Below are positions 35,259 through 43,543 of a stretch of 64,000 nucleotides of DNA, one piece after another (the stretch's first letter is position 1; each line of letters begins with the position of its first letter). Origin of the DNA: Lachnospiraceae bacterium FE2018 (GTDB lineage Bacteria > Bacillota > Clostridia > Lachnospirales > Lachnospiraceae). A program made the translations under genes and the position numbers. The notes under the pieces were generated by a model. That model was given only the letters and a program-made list of their open reading frames with translations, did not search any database and was not told the DNA's origin. The stretch lies in assembly GCA_000702845.1 (NCBI GenBank), contig JNKK01000005.1:62001-126000 (forward strand), read 5' to 3'.

Positions 35259-37568
35259 TTATTTCACTTTTATTTTTATTTTCTTTGACAGACCGTTCTG
35301 CGCATAAACATATATCAGGCAGTTTCCTTTTTTCTTTGCTTTAACCACTCCTTTTTTTGATACAGAAGCAATTGAAGGATCAGAAGACTCGAAGCTGACA
35401 GCTCTGTATTTTTTGATCTTTTTCCCTGCGTCTGCCGGCTGTTTTACGGAAAGTTTTATCTTTTTCCCTCTCTGAACAGCAAGAGACGATTTCACCCCTG
35501 TAAGTTTGACAGGATTTCCGTTTTTCCCTCCTCCTGTCGCAGCGTGGATTGTTTTTGAAGATGCAAGCAGCCGCCTGCCATCAGCACTGTTCTTGTACGC
35601 AAGAATCAGAACTTTATAATAAGTATTCTTTTTCAGTCGCTTTCCGCTGATCTTTTTCAGCGTAAATGTTTTTGCCGCGCTGTTCCCTGTCTCTCCGGCT
35701 CTCACATAGCGGGAAGCGCCCGCTTTGGCAGCATAGATAATATACCCCGCTGCCCCCTTCACACGTTTCCATTTAACAGTCAGCGACGTCTTCTTTACAG
35801 AAGTGACCCGTGCTGCCAGCGTCCGGAAATTCGTATTGATAAGATCTCCGTCGTTTTGCAGCGCAGTAATCTGTTTTTCAGCAGCTTCCAGCGTGATATG
35901 GCCCGCAGCATCTTCTGCTTCCGAAGCAGACGCCTCACCTGTTTTTCCATCTGTGTCTCCTGCAGAAGCCGGATCCGCCTCTTCCGCCTGCTTCTCCGCG
36001 GGCTGCTGCTCTGTATCCGGTTCCTTCTCCTCTGCAACTGCATCTGTGCGCTCATCTTTGAACGTCTGATCTCCATACGAAGCTACAGCTGTATAGTGAA
36101 GCATTGCCTCCTCCGTCTCAGTTGCTTCGGTTGTCTCCACAGCAACTTCCGCGTCAATCAGTTTTGTCCTCTGACACCGGCTGCAGGTCAGAACTGCCTT
36201 CACCGTATAACCGATGCCTGACGGGTCCGGAAGCCATTGCCAGGACGAAAATTCATATTCATGGCCGGTATCTGCCACTTTTAATTCATCTTTCGTATAC
36301 AGCGCCATGGTATCCGCATCATACTTATACTGGAGTCTCGGGCTGGTAAAACGATACTCTGAAAGGATGCCGCCTGCTTCATCCTGCCAATACATATTTT
36401 CACAATCCACCGCTGCCAGAAAAAGCTGACCTCTTGATCCAGCAGTCCCTGTATCGCTGTTTGTAATATCCGCGTGATAGTTTTCTCCTGCAATCGTCAC
36501 AAGATTCCACATATGAAGTCCATTGCTGACAACACCCTGAATACTCCCTGTCACTGTATTACAGACAACAGAAGGATCTGAAAAATCACTGTTATCACAC
36601 AAATACTGAAACGCCTTGGCATACCCTTCACATACAACATTTGTTTCAGGATCATTGTCGAACACATAAACCATCTGCCACGGATCACCATATGTTCCGG
36701 AAGCAGAAACTGTTTTATCATAGGATGTCAGCTCACAGATGATATCTTTATAGGCCGACAGTTTCTCCCTGTCTTCCAGAGACGCTTCAGAAGCTATAAT
36801 ATTTCCGGCATTCTCGGCTGCCTGTTTTGCTCTTCCTGTTTCTTCGGTATTAATGATGTACCGCTCCGACTCATATGCATAAGCCGGTGCAACAGACATC
36901 CGCAGATTATACACCTTTGGAAAACAGATAAAATCACCTGACGCACTTGTCCCATAGCTGCAGGAACTGTGAACATATCCTTTCGTCTTATCAAACCAGT
37001 AAAACTCGTAGGGATAATCAGCCGTCAGCGCATCCATTACGGTTTTGATGTTAAAACCGATGATCCGGTTCATTGCCGCTTTTGCTTCCGCTGTCGGCTG
37101 CCCGTCCGGGCCGATTACATTCGTCACAGACAGATCTGCCGCATAGTAGTATTTTAATGAAATGCCCAGCGCGTCCCGGGACAACTGTAATTCTGTGGAC
37201 GTCCGCCCGCCCGCGGCGATCTCTGTCACCGCTTCCAGGATCAGCTGATATGCCGTCAGATTGACACCGGTAAGCTTGCTTCCCTGTGTGATGCGGCGCG
37301 CCTTAAGCCTTGGAACAGCTGCTGCTCCGCCGTTAAACTGTTGATTAATATAGCCTTCTGCCAGATCAGTGCTGTCCGGCAGGGCAATTGTATTTTCCTG
37401 CTCCGGCACGGCTTCAGATATCACTCCGGATGCCGGATCCTCCGGACCCGTCTCAGAAAGTGTGGCTGCATCCGGTTCATCTGTTTCAGCCCGTACACAC
37501 AATGGTATCCCGAACAGACAGATCAGAATGCCCAGCAGCAATGCCGCTTTATATATAATCTGCTTCAT
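35259..37568 (-). CDS. Secreted transglutaminase-like protein with Fn3/Big C-terminal module
   Basis: The 769-residue protein has a signal peptide (residues 1-27, ending CVRA). A transglutaminase/protease-like core has the triad Cys313 (VVCEGYAKAFQYL), His352 (GLHMWNLV) and Asp367 (NYHADITNSD), within the usual clostridial context GDPWQMVYVF. A CxxC pair (CSRC, about 460) and an acidic Glu/Ala linker (about 500-580) follow. A basic C-terminal module of about 190 residues (KWKRVKGAAGYIIYAAKAG onward, then a Big-like sheet) closes it. That module closely resembles the C-terminus of the giant protein at 20812-29505. Role probably extracellular protein processing or crosslinking; substrate unknown. 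Confidence 0.85.
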   Translation of the reverse strand: MKQIIYKAALLLGILICLFGIPLCVRAETDEPDAATLSETGPEDPASGVISEAVPEQENTIALPDSTDLAEGYINQQFNGGAAAVPRLKARRITQGSKLTGVNLTAYQLILEAVTEIAAGGRTSTELQLSRDALGISLKYYYAADLSVTNVIGPDGQPTAEAKAAMNRIIGFNIKTVMDALTADYPYEFYWFDKTKGYVHSSCSYGTSASGDFICFPKVYNLRMSVAPAYAYESERYIINTEETGRAKQAAENAGNIIASEASLEDREKLSAYKDIICELTSYDKTVSASGTYGDPWQMVYVFDNDPETNVVCEGYAKAFQYLCDNSDFSDPSVVCNTVTGSIQGVVSNGLHMWNLVTIAGENYHADITNSDTGTAGSRGQLFLAAVDCENMYWQDEAGGILSEYRFTSPRLQYKYDADTMALYTKDELKVADTGHEYEFSSWQWLPDPSGIGYTVKAVLTCSRCQRTKLIDAEVAVETTEATETEEAMLHYTAVASYGDQTFKDERTDAVAEEKEPDTEQQPAEKQAEEADPASAGDTDGKTGEASASEAEDAAGHITLEAAEKQITALQNDGDLINTNFRTLAARVTSVKKTSLTVKWKRVKGAAGYIIYAAKAGASRYVRAGETGNSAAKTFTLKKISGKRLKKNTYYKVLILAYKNSADGRRLLASSKTIHAATGGGKNGNPVKLTGVKSSLAVQRGKKIKLSVKQPADAGKKIKKYRAVSFESSDPSIASVSKKGVVKAKKKGNCLIYVYAQNGLSKKIKIKVK

Positions 37569-37677
37569 TTTATTCCCCGGTAATCTTAATTAAAATAGCT
37601 TCCTGTCCATGTATACGCCTTCTGATTTAAAGGCACATACATAGTTATTTTATCAAAATTTTACCGATAATACAAGA

Positions 37678-37719
37678 AACCCCTGAAACACAGGCAGTTA
37701 CAGCCATATTTCAGGGGTT
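37678..37719 (-). terminator. codY terminator
   Basis: AACCCCTGAAA (37678-37688) and TTTCAGGGGTT (37709-37719) form a perfect 11-bp stem with T-rich sequence following on the minus strand. Confidence 0.7.
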
Positions 37720-37785
37720 GTTTGTATTTTGCAGGATCTGCTCAAGCGCAGGCTGCGCTCCGCTTCGGTTCTTTTTTGTACCGGT

Positions 37786-38592
37786 TTATTCTTTCTCGAC
37801 CTTCATCGTCTTACCGGTTTTGTTATCCCGGATCTCCTTGAGTTCATCAAAGATATAATCATTCAGCACCTTGATATACGTTCCCTTCATCCCGCTGGAC
37901 CGTGATTCTATCACACCCGCACTCTCGAACTTCCTGAGTGCATTTACGATAACAGAACGTGTAATCCCGACGCGGTCTGCGATCTTGCTGGCGACCAGAA
38001 TGCCTTCCTCGCCGTCAAGTTCATCAAATATGTGTACGATCGCTTCCAGTTCTGAGTAGGAAAGCGTACTGAAAGCAGACTTGACAACCTGAATCTTCCG
38101 GTTTTCTTCCAGGTTCTCCTCGTTTACGGAGCGCATCATTTCCAGACCCACGACAGTCGTGCCGTATTCGCTGACGACAATATCATCGATGTCATACTGC
38201 GGATCCATTCGATACATAAATACAGTTCCCAGACGCTCTCCGGCAATCTCAATCGGATTAATGATCGCAGTATAATTACGATATGCATCTCCCTCAAATC
38301 CCAGCGTCGTCAGGTTTACATTCTCCTTTGTCGAAAGAACGCTGAGAAAGCGGTCGTTCAGCAATTCGTCGATATGCTCACCCACCTGATTGGCGATGAG
38401 TTCCTGTATGGTATCGACCCCGTTCCTGTCTGCAACACCAAGCACCTTCCCTTTTCGGCTGATGACCAGAATATTGGAATCCAGGCATTCCATCATGACT
38501 TTGCAGATATCATTAAACACGACCTTGGTTGAACTGTTGTTGTGCAGAAGTTTATTGATTTTTCTTGTTTTATCCAGTAATTGAACACTCAT
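37786..38592 (-). CDS. codY: GTP- and branched-chain-amino-acid-sensing repressor CodY
   Basis: CodY represses nutrient-stress genes when GTP and isoleucine, leucine or valine are plentiful. The 268-residue protein has the N-terminal GAF ligand domain (SVQLLDKTRKINKLL, LVISRKGKVLGVA) and the winged helix-turn-helix with ASKIADRVGITRSVIVNALR and SRSSGMKGTYIKVLN, the conserved CodY DNA-binding segment. A short acidic/basic tail follows. The AGAAAGG ribosome site precedes the start. It is monocistronic here, away from the hslUV context of Bacillus. Confidence 0.97.
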   Translation of the reverse strand: MSVQLLDKTRKINKLLHNNSSTKVVFNDICKVMMECLDSNILVISRKGKVLGVADRNGVDTIQELIANQVGEHIDELLNDRFLSVLSTKENVNLTTLGFEGDAYRNYTAIINPIEIAGERLGTVFMYRMDPQYDIDDIVVSEYGTTVVGLEMMRSVNEENLEENRKIQVVKSAFSTLSYSELEAIVHIFDELDGEEGILVASKIADRVGITRSVIVNALRKFESAGVIESRSSGMKGTYIKVLNDYIFDELKEIRDNKTGKTMKVEKE

Positions 38593-38660
38593 AATGTATG
38601 CCTTTCTTTGTCCCGCCCGACAATTTTTCGGATATTTTTGTTACTTGCATATACATCTCT

Positions 38661-38706
38661 ATATTAGCGCACATTTGCTTTTTTTGCAATAAATATTCTG
38701 AATATT
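38661..38706 (-). promoter_or_regulatory. codY promoter with a CodY-box-like palindrome
   Basis: On the minus strand TTGCAA (38684-38689) and TAATAT (38661-38666) are 17 bp apart. Directly upstream of the -35, at 38692-38706, is the perfect palindrome AATATTCTGAATATT. It differs from the CodY consensus AATTTTCWGAAAATT at two positions. Autoregulation is plausible but inferred. Confidence 0.55.
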
Positions 38707-38717
38707 TCTTAAAAAGA

Positions 38718-38743
38718 CATGGGACTGCTCTCGCAGTCCCATG
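38718..38743 (-). terminator. topA terminator
   Basis: CATGGGACTGC and GCAGTCCCATG form a perfect 11-bp stem with a 4-nt loop, followed on the minus strand by TCTTTTT. Confidence 0.88.
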
Positions 38744-38763
38744 ATATATTCATTCTTCTCTTT

Positions 38764-40863
38764 TCATTCCGAATCATTCTGCGATTCCATATCTGCCGCG
38801 TTTCCGATATATCCGCATGTTTTATCTGCGCATACCAGCTTTTTCCCTTTTTCGAGCATATAACCGCCGCATTGCGGACATCTGATATTGGAAGGCTTCT
38901 GCCATGTCATAAACTCACAGTCCGGATGGTTGACGCAGCCGTAATAACGGCGTCCCTTTTTGGTCTTCTTGATGACAATATCTCCGCCGCAATTCGGACA
39001 GACAACCCCTGTCTTTTCAAAATACGGTTTTGTGTTCCTGCATTCCGGAAATCCGGGACAGGCCAGGAATTTACCGTGCGGACCGTATTTGATTACCATC
39101 CTGCGGCCGCAGTTCTCGCAGATGACGTCAGATTCCTCATCGCGGATCTCAACTTCTTCAAGTTCCTGCTCAGCCGTACCGACCGCTTCCTTCAGATCCG
39201 GCCAGAAATTGCGGATGATTGTTTTCCACTCCAGTGTTCCTTCTTCCACCGCATCCAGGAGCGCTTCCATATTTGCAGTGAAATTCACATCCACGATACT
39301 GGGAAAAGCCTGCTTCATCATCTCGTTGACAACTTCACCCAGTTCTGTGATATACAGTTTACGCTGCTCTCTGGCAATATATCTGCGATTGATGATGGTC
39401 GTGATTGTCGGCGCGTAGGTACTCGGACGTCCGATTCCCAGTTCTTCCATCTCACGGACAAGGGACGCCTCTGTATAATGCGCCGGCGGCTGGGTAAAAT
39501 GCTGTTCTTCATTAAACTGCAGCAGTTTCAGACTGCTGTCCTTCTCAATCTTGCCAAGATGATCATCTGCTTCCTTCGAATCGGCACCCTCGGAATAAAC
39601 GCTCAGAAAGCCTTTGAACAGAAGGGTCGAAGCCGAAGCCGTAAAGATGTATTCACCGCCGCGGATCCGGACTGTATTGGTCTCATAACGGGCAGGCGCC
39701 ATTCTGCTTGCCGCGAACCGTTTCCAGATCAGCTGATAGAGACGGAACTGATCGCGCGAGAGATGTTCTTTTACAGAAGCCGGCGTACGCGTAATATCTG
39801 TCGGTCGAATCGCCTCGTGGGCATCCTGAACTTTTTTGTTCTGACTCTTGCCGCGGCCGCTTCCTCCATTTCCATCTGCCAGATATTCGCTGCCAAATTC
39901 TCCGGCAATATATTCGCGTGCAGCCGCATCTGCCTCTTCCGAAATACGGGTAGAATCCGTACGCAGATAAGAGATCAGACCGACTGTTCCGACCTTCGGA
40001 AGATCCACACCTTCGTACAGCTGCTGTGCAATCTGCATTGTCTTATAGGTAGACATGTTCAGCACATTCGAAGCTTCCTGCTGCAGCGTACTTGTTGTAA
40101 ACGGAAGCGGTGCTTTCTTCACACGGCTGCCCTTCTTGATTTCATCTACCGCAAAGGAAGCGTTCCGGAGCTTTTGCAGAACCTCATCTACTTCTTCCCG
40201 TGTATGCAGTTCTGTTTTCTTATCTGTTCCGTAAAAATGGGCAGTCAGCGGCTTTTTCTGTCCGTCGACCTGAAAGTCAGCATCCAGCGTCCAGTATTCC
40301 TGCGGAATGAATTCATTGATCTCTTCTTCCCGGTCAGCAATGATGCGCAGAGCGACAGACTGCACTCGTCCGGCAGAAAGTCCACGCTTGATTTTCTTCC
40401 ATAATAATGGGCTGATTTCGTAACCCACCATACGGTCCAGTATTCTGCGGGCCTGCTGCGCATCAACCAGATCCATATCAAGATCCCGCGCATTCTTAAG
40501 GGATTCTTTTACCGCTGTCTTTGTAATTTCATTAAATGAAATCCGTTTCATCTTCTGCGGATCCACCTTCAGGGTCTGCGAGAGATGCCACGAGATTGCT
40601 TCTCCTTCGCGGTCCGGGTCGGTTGCGAGGTAAATCATCTTTGCCTTTGCCGCTTCTTTGCGCAGTTTTGCAAGCAGATCGCCCTTACCGCGAATTGTGA
40701 TATATTTCGGTTCATAGTCATGTTCGACATCTATACCGAGCTGACTCTTCGGCAGATCCCGCACATGTCCCATGGACGCTTCTACCTTATACGCAGAGCC
40801 AAGAAACTTCTTAATTGATTTTACTTTCGTCGGTGACTCGACAATGACCAGATTATTAGCCAC
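38764..40863 (-). CDS. topA: DNA topoisomerase I
   Basis: TopA relaxes negative supercoils. The 699-residue enzyme starts VANNLVIVESPTKVKSIKKF. The TOPRIM metal site has Glu9 and TDPDREGE (81-88). The active tyrosine is Tyr299 in ISYLRTDSTRIS. Three C-terminal zinc ribbons of four cysteines each follow (CENCGRR...CPGFPEC, CPNCGG...CVNHPDC, CPQCGG...CADKTC). The start is a GTG at 40863, because AGGAGG lies inside an upstream in-frame ATG and is correctly spaced from the GTG. Confidence 0.96.
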   Translation of the reverse strand: MANNLVIVESPTKVKSIKKFLGSAYKVEASMGHVRDLPKSQLGIDVEHDYEPKYITIRGKGDLLAKLRKEAAKAKMIYLATDPDREGEAISWHLSQTLKVDPQKMKRISFNEITKTAVKESLKNARDLDMDLVDAQQARRILDRMVGYEISPLLWKKIKRGLSAGRVQSVALRIIADREEEINEFIPQEYWTLDADFQVDGQKKPLTAHFYGTDKKTELHTREEVDEVLQKLRNASFAVDEIKKGSRVKKAPLPFTTSTLQQEASNVLNMSTYKTMQIAQQLYEGVDLPKVGTVGLISYLRTDSTRISEEADAAAREYIAGEFGSEYLADGNGGSGRGKSQNKKVQDAHEAIRPTDITRTPASVKEHLSRDQFRLYQLIWKRFAASRMAPARYETNTVRIRGGEYIFTASASTLLFKGFLSVYSEGADSKEADDHLGKIEKDSSLKLLQFNEEQHFTQPPAHYTEASLVREMEELGIGRPSTYAPTITTIINRRYIAREQRKLYITELGEVVNEMMKQAFPSIVDVNFTANMEALLDAVEEGTLEWKTIIRNFWPDLKEAVGTAEQELEEVEIRDEESDVICENCGRRMVIKYGPHGKFLACPGFPECRNTKPYFEKTGVVCPNCGGDIVIKKTKKGRRYYGCVNHPDCEFMTWQKPSNIRCPQCGGYMLEKGKKLVCADKTCGYIGNAADMESQNDSE

Positions 40864-40943
40864 TATAAAAAACCTCCTCAAGGATCAAATCCTTATTACA
40901 TATATCACAAAGTATTTTTCCTTGCAAGAGAATTTTTACCGTT

Positions 40944-42170
40944 TTACAATTCATCACATACCTGAAAGATAAAAAATTTCAGATAATAAGAGGTCTCTTC
41001 CCCCTCTGTCCAGAGGATCGGGTGATCCGGCGACTGTGTCCGGAACTCCACCTGCCGCAGACGCTTGTGTGCGGTACGGGCAGCTTCACGGATTGTTTTT
41101 GCCAGTAATTCCTGTGTCATAAAATGGGAGCAGGAACATGTCGCAAGATATCCGCCGTCCCTGACCAGTTTCATCCCGCGCAGATTGATTTCACGATAGC
41201 CTTTGACTGCGCGTTTTGTCGCCTCACGTGACTTTGTAAATGCCGGCGGATCAAGAATGACAACATCAAATGTTTCTCCTGTCGCTGCCAGCTTCGGAAG
41301 TTCGTCCAGCACATCCGCGCATTGAAACCGCGCGCGGCCTTCCAGACCGTTGCGTACAGCATTTGCCGATGCATCCTTTACAGCCTGTTCAGAGATATCC
41401 AGACCGGTTACTTCTTCTGCTCCGGCAATCGCTGCGTTGAGCGCGAACGTTCCCACATGGGTAAAGCAGTCAAGCACGCGTTTACCGCGGCAGAGACGCT
41501 GAATGGCTTTTCTGTTTTCTTTCTGATCCAGGAAAAACCCTGTCTTTTGTCCGTTTTCAATATCAACCCGGTATTTTACACCGTTTTCCGTAATATCCAC
41601 GCGAGTCGGGAATTCCGGGCCGATAAACCCTTTCTGCAGCGGCATTCCCTCTTTACGGCGCACAGCCGCATCAGAACGTTCATAAATACCCCGGATCCTG
41701 ATTCCGTCCTGCGCCAGCACCTCCTGCAGCGCACGCAAAATCACATCCTTCAGCCGGTCGATCCCGAGTGCCAGAGACTGTACAACCAGCACATCTTCAT
41801 ACTTATCCACAATCAACCCGGGCAGCCAGTCTGCTTCTCCGAATATCACACGGCAGGAGGAAGTGTCCTCCATCACGTTTTTCCGGTAATCCCACGCCGC
41901 TTTAACACGACGGTAAAGAAATTCTGTGTCAACCGGTTCACGGGTGCGGCGCGAAAGCATCCTGATCCGGATCTTTGAGCTGCTGTTGTAAAACCCGTAA
42001 CCCAGAAAATAGCCGTCAAAATCCAGTACCTTTACTACGTCCCCGTTCTCAAATGATCCGTGTACGGCATCGATCTCATTGTCAAAAATCCAGGCACCGC
42101 CGGCCTTTACGGTTCTTCCCTGTCCCTTTTTCAGAACAGCCGTGCCTTCAGACACAATAGTAGTTACCAC
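40944..42170 (-). CDS. RlmI-like 23S rRNA (cytosine-5) methyltransferase
   Basis: This 408-residue SAM-dependent enzyme resembles RlmI, which makes m5C1962 in 23S rRNA. An N-terminal PUA domain (VLKKGQGRTVKAGGAWIFDN) leads to a central beta domain with NGQKTGFFLDQKENR, and the class I SAM fold RVLDCFTHVGTFALNAA, with ILDPPAFTKS as target-base motif. The start is taken as the GTG at 42170 after AGAGGTG; the frame is open for 37 more codons that cross a terminator hairpin and are not coding. Exact target base is inferred from the family. Confidence 0.85.
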   Translation of the reverse strand: MVTTIVSEGTAVLKKGQGRTVKAGGAWIFDNEIDAVHGSFENGDVVKVLDFDGYFLGYGFYNSSSKIRIRMLSRRTREPVDTEFLYRRVKAAWDYRKNVMEDTSSCRVIFGEADWLPGLIVDKYEDVLVVQSLALGIDRLKDVILRALQEVLAQDGIRIRGIYERSDAAVRRKEGMPLQKGFIGPEFPTRVDITENGVKYRVDIENGQKTGFFLDQKENRKAIQRLCRGKRVLDCFTHVGTFALNAAIAGAEEVTGLDISEQAVKDASANAVRNGLEGRARFQCADVLDELPKLAATGETFDVVILDPPAFTKSREATKRAVKGYREINLRGMKLVRDGGYLATCSCSHFMTQELLAKTIREAARTAHKRLRQVEFRTQSPDHPILWTEGEETSYYLKFFIFQVCDEL

Positions 42171-42195
42171 ATCACACCTCTTTCCGGATAAAGAA

Positions 42196-42217
42196 CCCCC
42201 GCCTCTGCAGGCGGGGG
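42196..42217 (-). terminator. GC-rich hairpin between the SUKH gene and the methyltransferase gene
   Basis: CCCCCGCC and GGCGGGGG form a perfect 8-bp stem with a 6-nt loop, followed on the minus strand by TTCTTTA. A strong stem with a poor T-tract; probable terminator. Confidence 0.6.
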
Positions 42218-42228
42218 CGTGTATCAGT

Positions 42229-42642
42229 TTATATTCCTGCTTCCCGCAGACATCTCTCAAAGTATGCCGCAAGACCTTCACAGATCAGTTTCTTCTCTCC
42301 TGCCGGATCCCATGTATAGATTCTCTCCTGCTCATCGCAGAGAACCATCATTCCATCCGGCGCGGAGGACAGCCGCAGCACAAAACAGTCAGCCGGAAAT
42401 GAGGGAGCGGCTTCACGTGCTGAAAGTGTCGCCCTTACGACATTCAACTCCGTTTCCACGTTCATTCCCGTCCACTCGACACTTCCGAAGCCAATGGCTC
42501 CGTATTTGCACAAATACTGCGCATATTCCTCCGGAAAAGTCAGATTCAGTTTATCCTCACAGTCCCAGACGCGCACCATCTCGCAGCGCATAGAATGGAA
42601 AATCTGCGGGTGCTCCATTATTTTATCGTTTAACCTGCTCAT
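42229..42642 (-). CDS. SMI1/KNR4 (SUKH) family protein
   Basis: The 137-residue protein has the SUKH hallmark FPEEYAQYLCKYGAIGFGSVEW near residue 36 and a hydrophobic C-terminal helix. SUKH proteins are often immunity partners of contact-delivered toxins, but many are orphan adaptors. No toxin gene is seen nearby. The start lies three bases after the aldolase stop, so the two are cotranscribed. The link between them is unexplained. Confidence 0.75.
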   Translation of the reverse strand: MSRLNDKIMEHPQIFHSMRCEMVRVWDCEDKLNLTFPEEYAQYLCKYGAIGFGSVEWTGMNVETELNVVRATLSAREAAPSFPADCFVLRLSSAPDGMMVLCDEQERIYTWDPAGEKKLICEGLAAYFERCLREAGI

Positions 42643-42645
42643 TTT

Positions 42646-43479
42646 TCAGGCCTTTCCCTGCGAGCCGAAAATCATCATCTTCTCAATCGTCGCAGCCTTT
42701 ACTGCCGCCACCATTTCCGGAATCAGACGATCCATCTTCCGGGACTCGCTGTAATATGCCGCAACAGCATGTGCCGCTGCCAGATTAATATCTGTATAAA
42801 TATTAACTTTACAGATGCCGCCTCTGATACAGTTACGGAAATCCTCGTCAGAAAGGCCTGATCCGCCGTGCAGAACCAGCGGAACATCGACAGCTGCCCG
42901 GATTTCTGCCAGACGACCGAGATCAAGAACCGGTTTTTCCCGATATTCACCATGCGCAGTACCGATCGCAACTGCAAGCGCATCAATCCCGGTGCGCGCA
43001 GAAAAGTCGGCTGCCTCATCCGGCGTCGTATACAGATCCACATCTGCGTCCGGATTATCATTCGCGCCGACATGACCGAGTTCTCCCTCAACCGTCGCGC
43101 CAAACAAATGCGCGAACTCTGTCATACGCGCAACACGCTCAACATTTTCTTCATACGGAAACGTTGAACAGTCATACATGATGGAAGAAAATCCCAGCTT
43201 CAGTGCTTCCACGATCTTCGGTTCCGTGAGACCGTGATCAAAATGCAACACAACCGGAACAGATGCTTCCTCTGCCATGGGCTTCAGCAGCCAGCTCAGT
43301 TCCTTCAGCGGTGTGAATTTTGTCAGACTTTCCGCCGTTCCGATGATAACGGGACTGTCCAGCTCTTCTGCTGCTTCAATAACACCGCGGGCCATCTCCA
43401 GATTGATCGTATTAAACAGTCCGACGCCGTAATGATTGTGCTGTGCATCTTTTAAGACTTCATTTAATGTTACCAGCAT
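42646..43479 (-). CDS. Class II ketose-bisphosphate aldolase
   Basis: The 277-residue zinc enzyme cleaves fructose- or tagatose-type bisphosphates. The catalytic aspartate and first zinc histidine lie in LHFDHG (Asp81, His82). The other metal-site residues are Glu133 (VEGELGHVG), His176 (GTAHGEY) and His204 (LVLHGGSG). It is shorter than many FbaA proteins and close to the KbaY/GatY and Bacillus FbaA size class, so the exact sugar phosphate is open. GGAGGAA precedes the start. The SUKH gene follows at once. Confidence 0.88.
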   Translation of the reverse strand: MLVTLNEVLKDAQHNHYGVGLFNTINLEMARGVIEAAEELDSPVIIGTAESLTKFTPLKELSWLLKPMAEEASVPVVLHFDHGLTEPKIVEALKLGFSSIMYDCSTFPYEENVERVARMTEFAHLFGATVEGELGHVGANDNPDADVDLYTTPDEAADFSARTGIDALAVAIGTAHGEYREKPVLDLGRLAEIRAAVDVPLVLHGGSGLSDEDFRNCIRGGICKVNIYTDINLAAAHAVAAYYSESRKMDRLIPEMVAAVKAATIEKMMIFGSQGKA

Positions 43480-43543
43480 GGGATTCCTCCTTTATGTTGC
43501 ACGCTGCTCTTTTTACCTTTTCCGGTTACGCCTGCCTGATTCG

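Noticed and set aside
38610-38640. Second CodY box (AATTTTTCGGATATT)
   Set aside because: Four mismatches to the consensus and not symmetric; too weak to list.
38719-40404. 561-codon open frame antisense to topA
   Set aside because: Shadow of topA; it also crosses the topA terminator.
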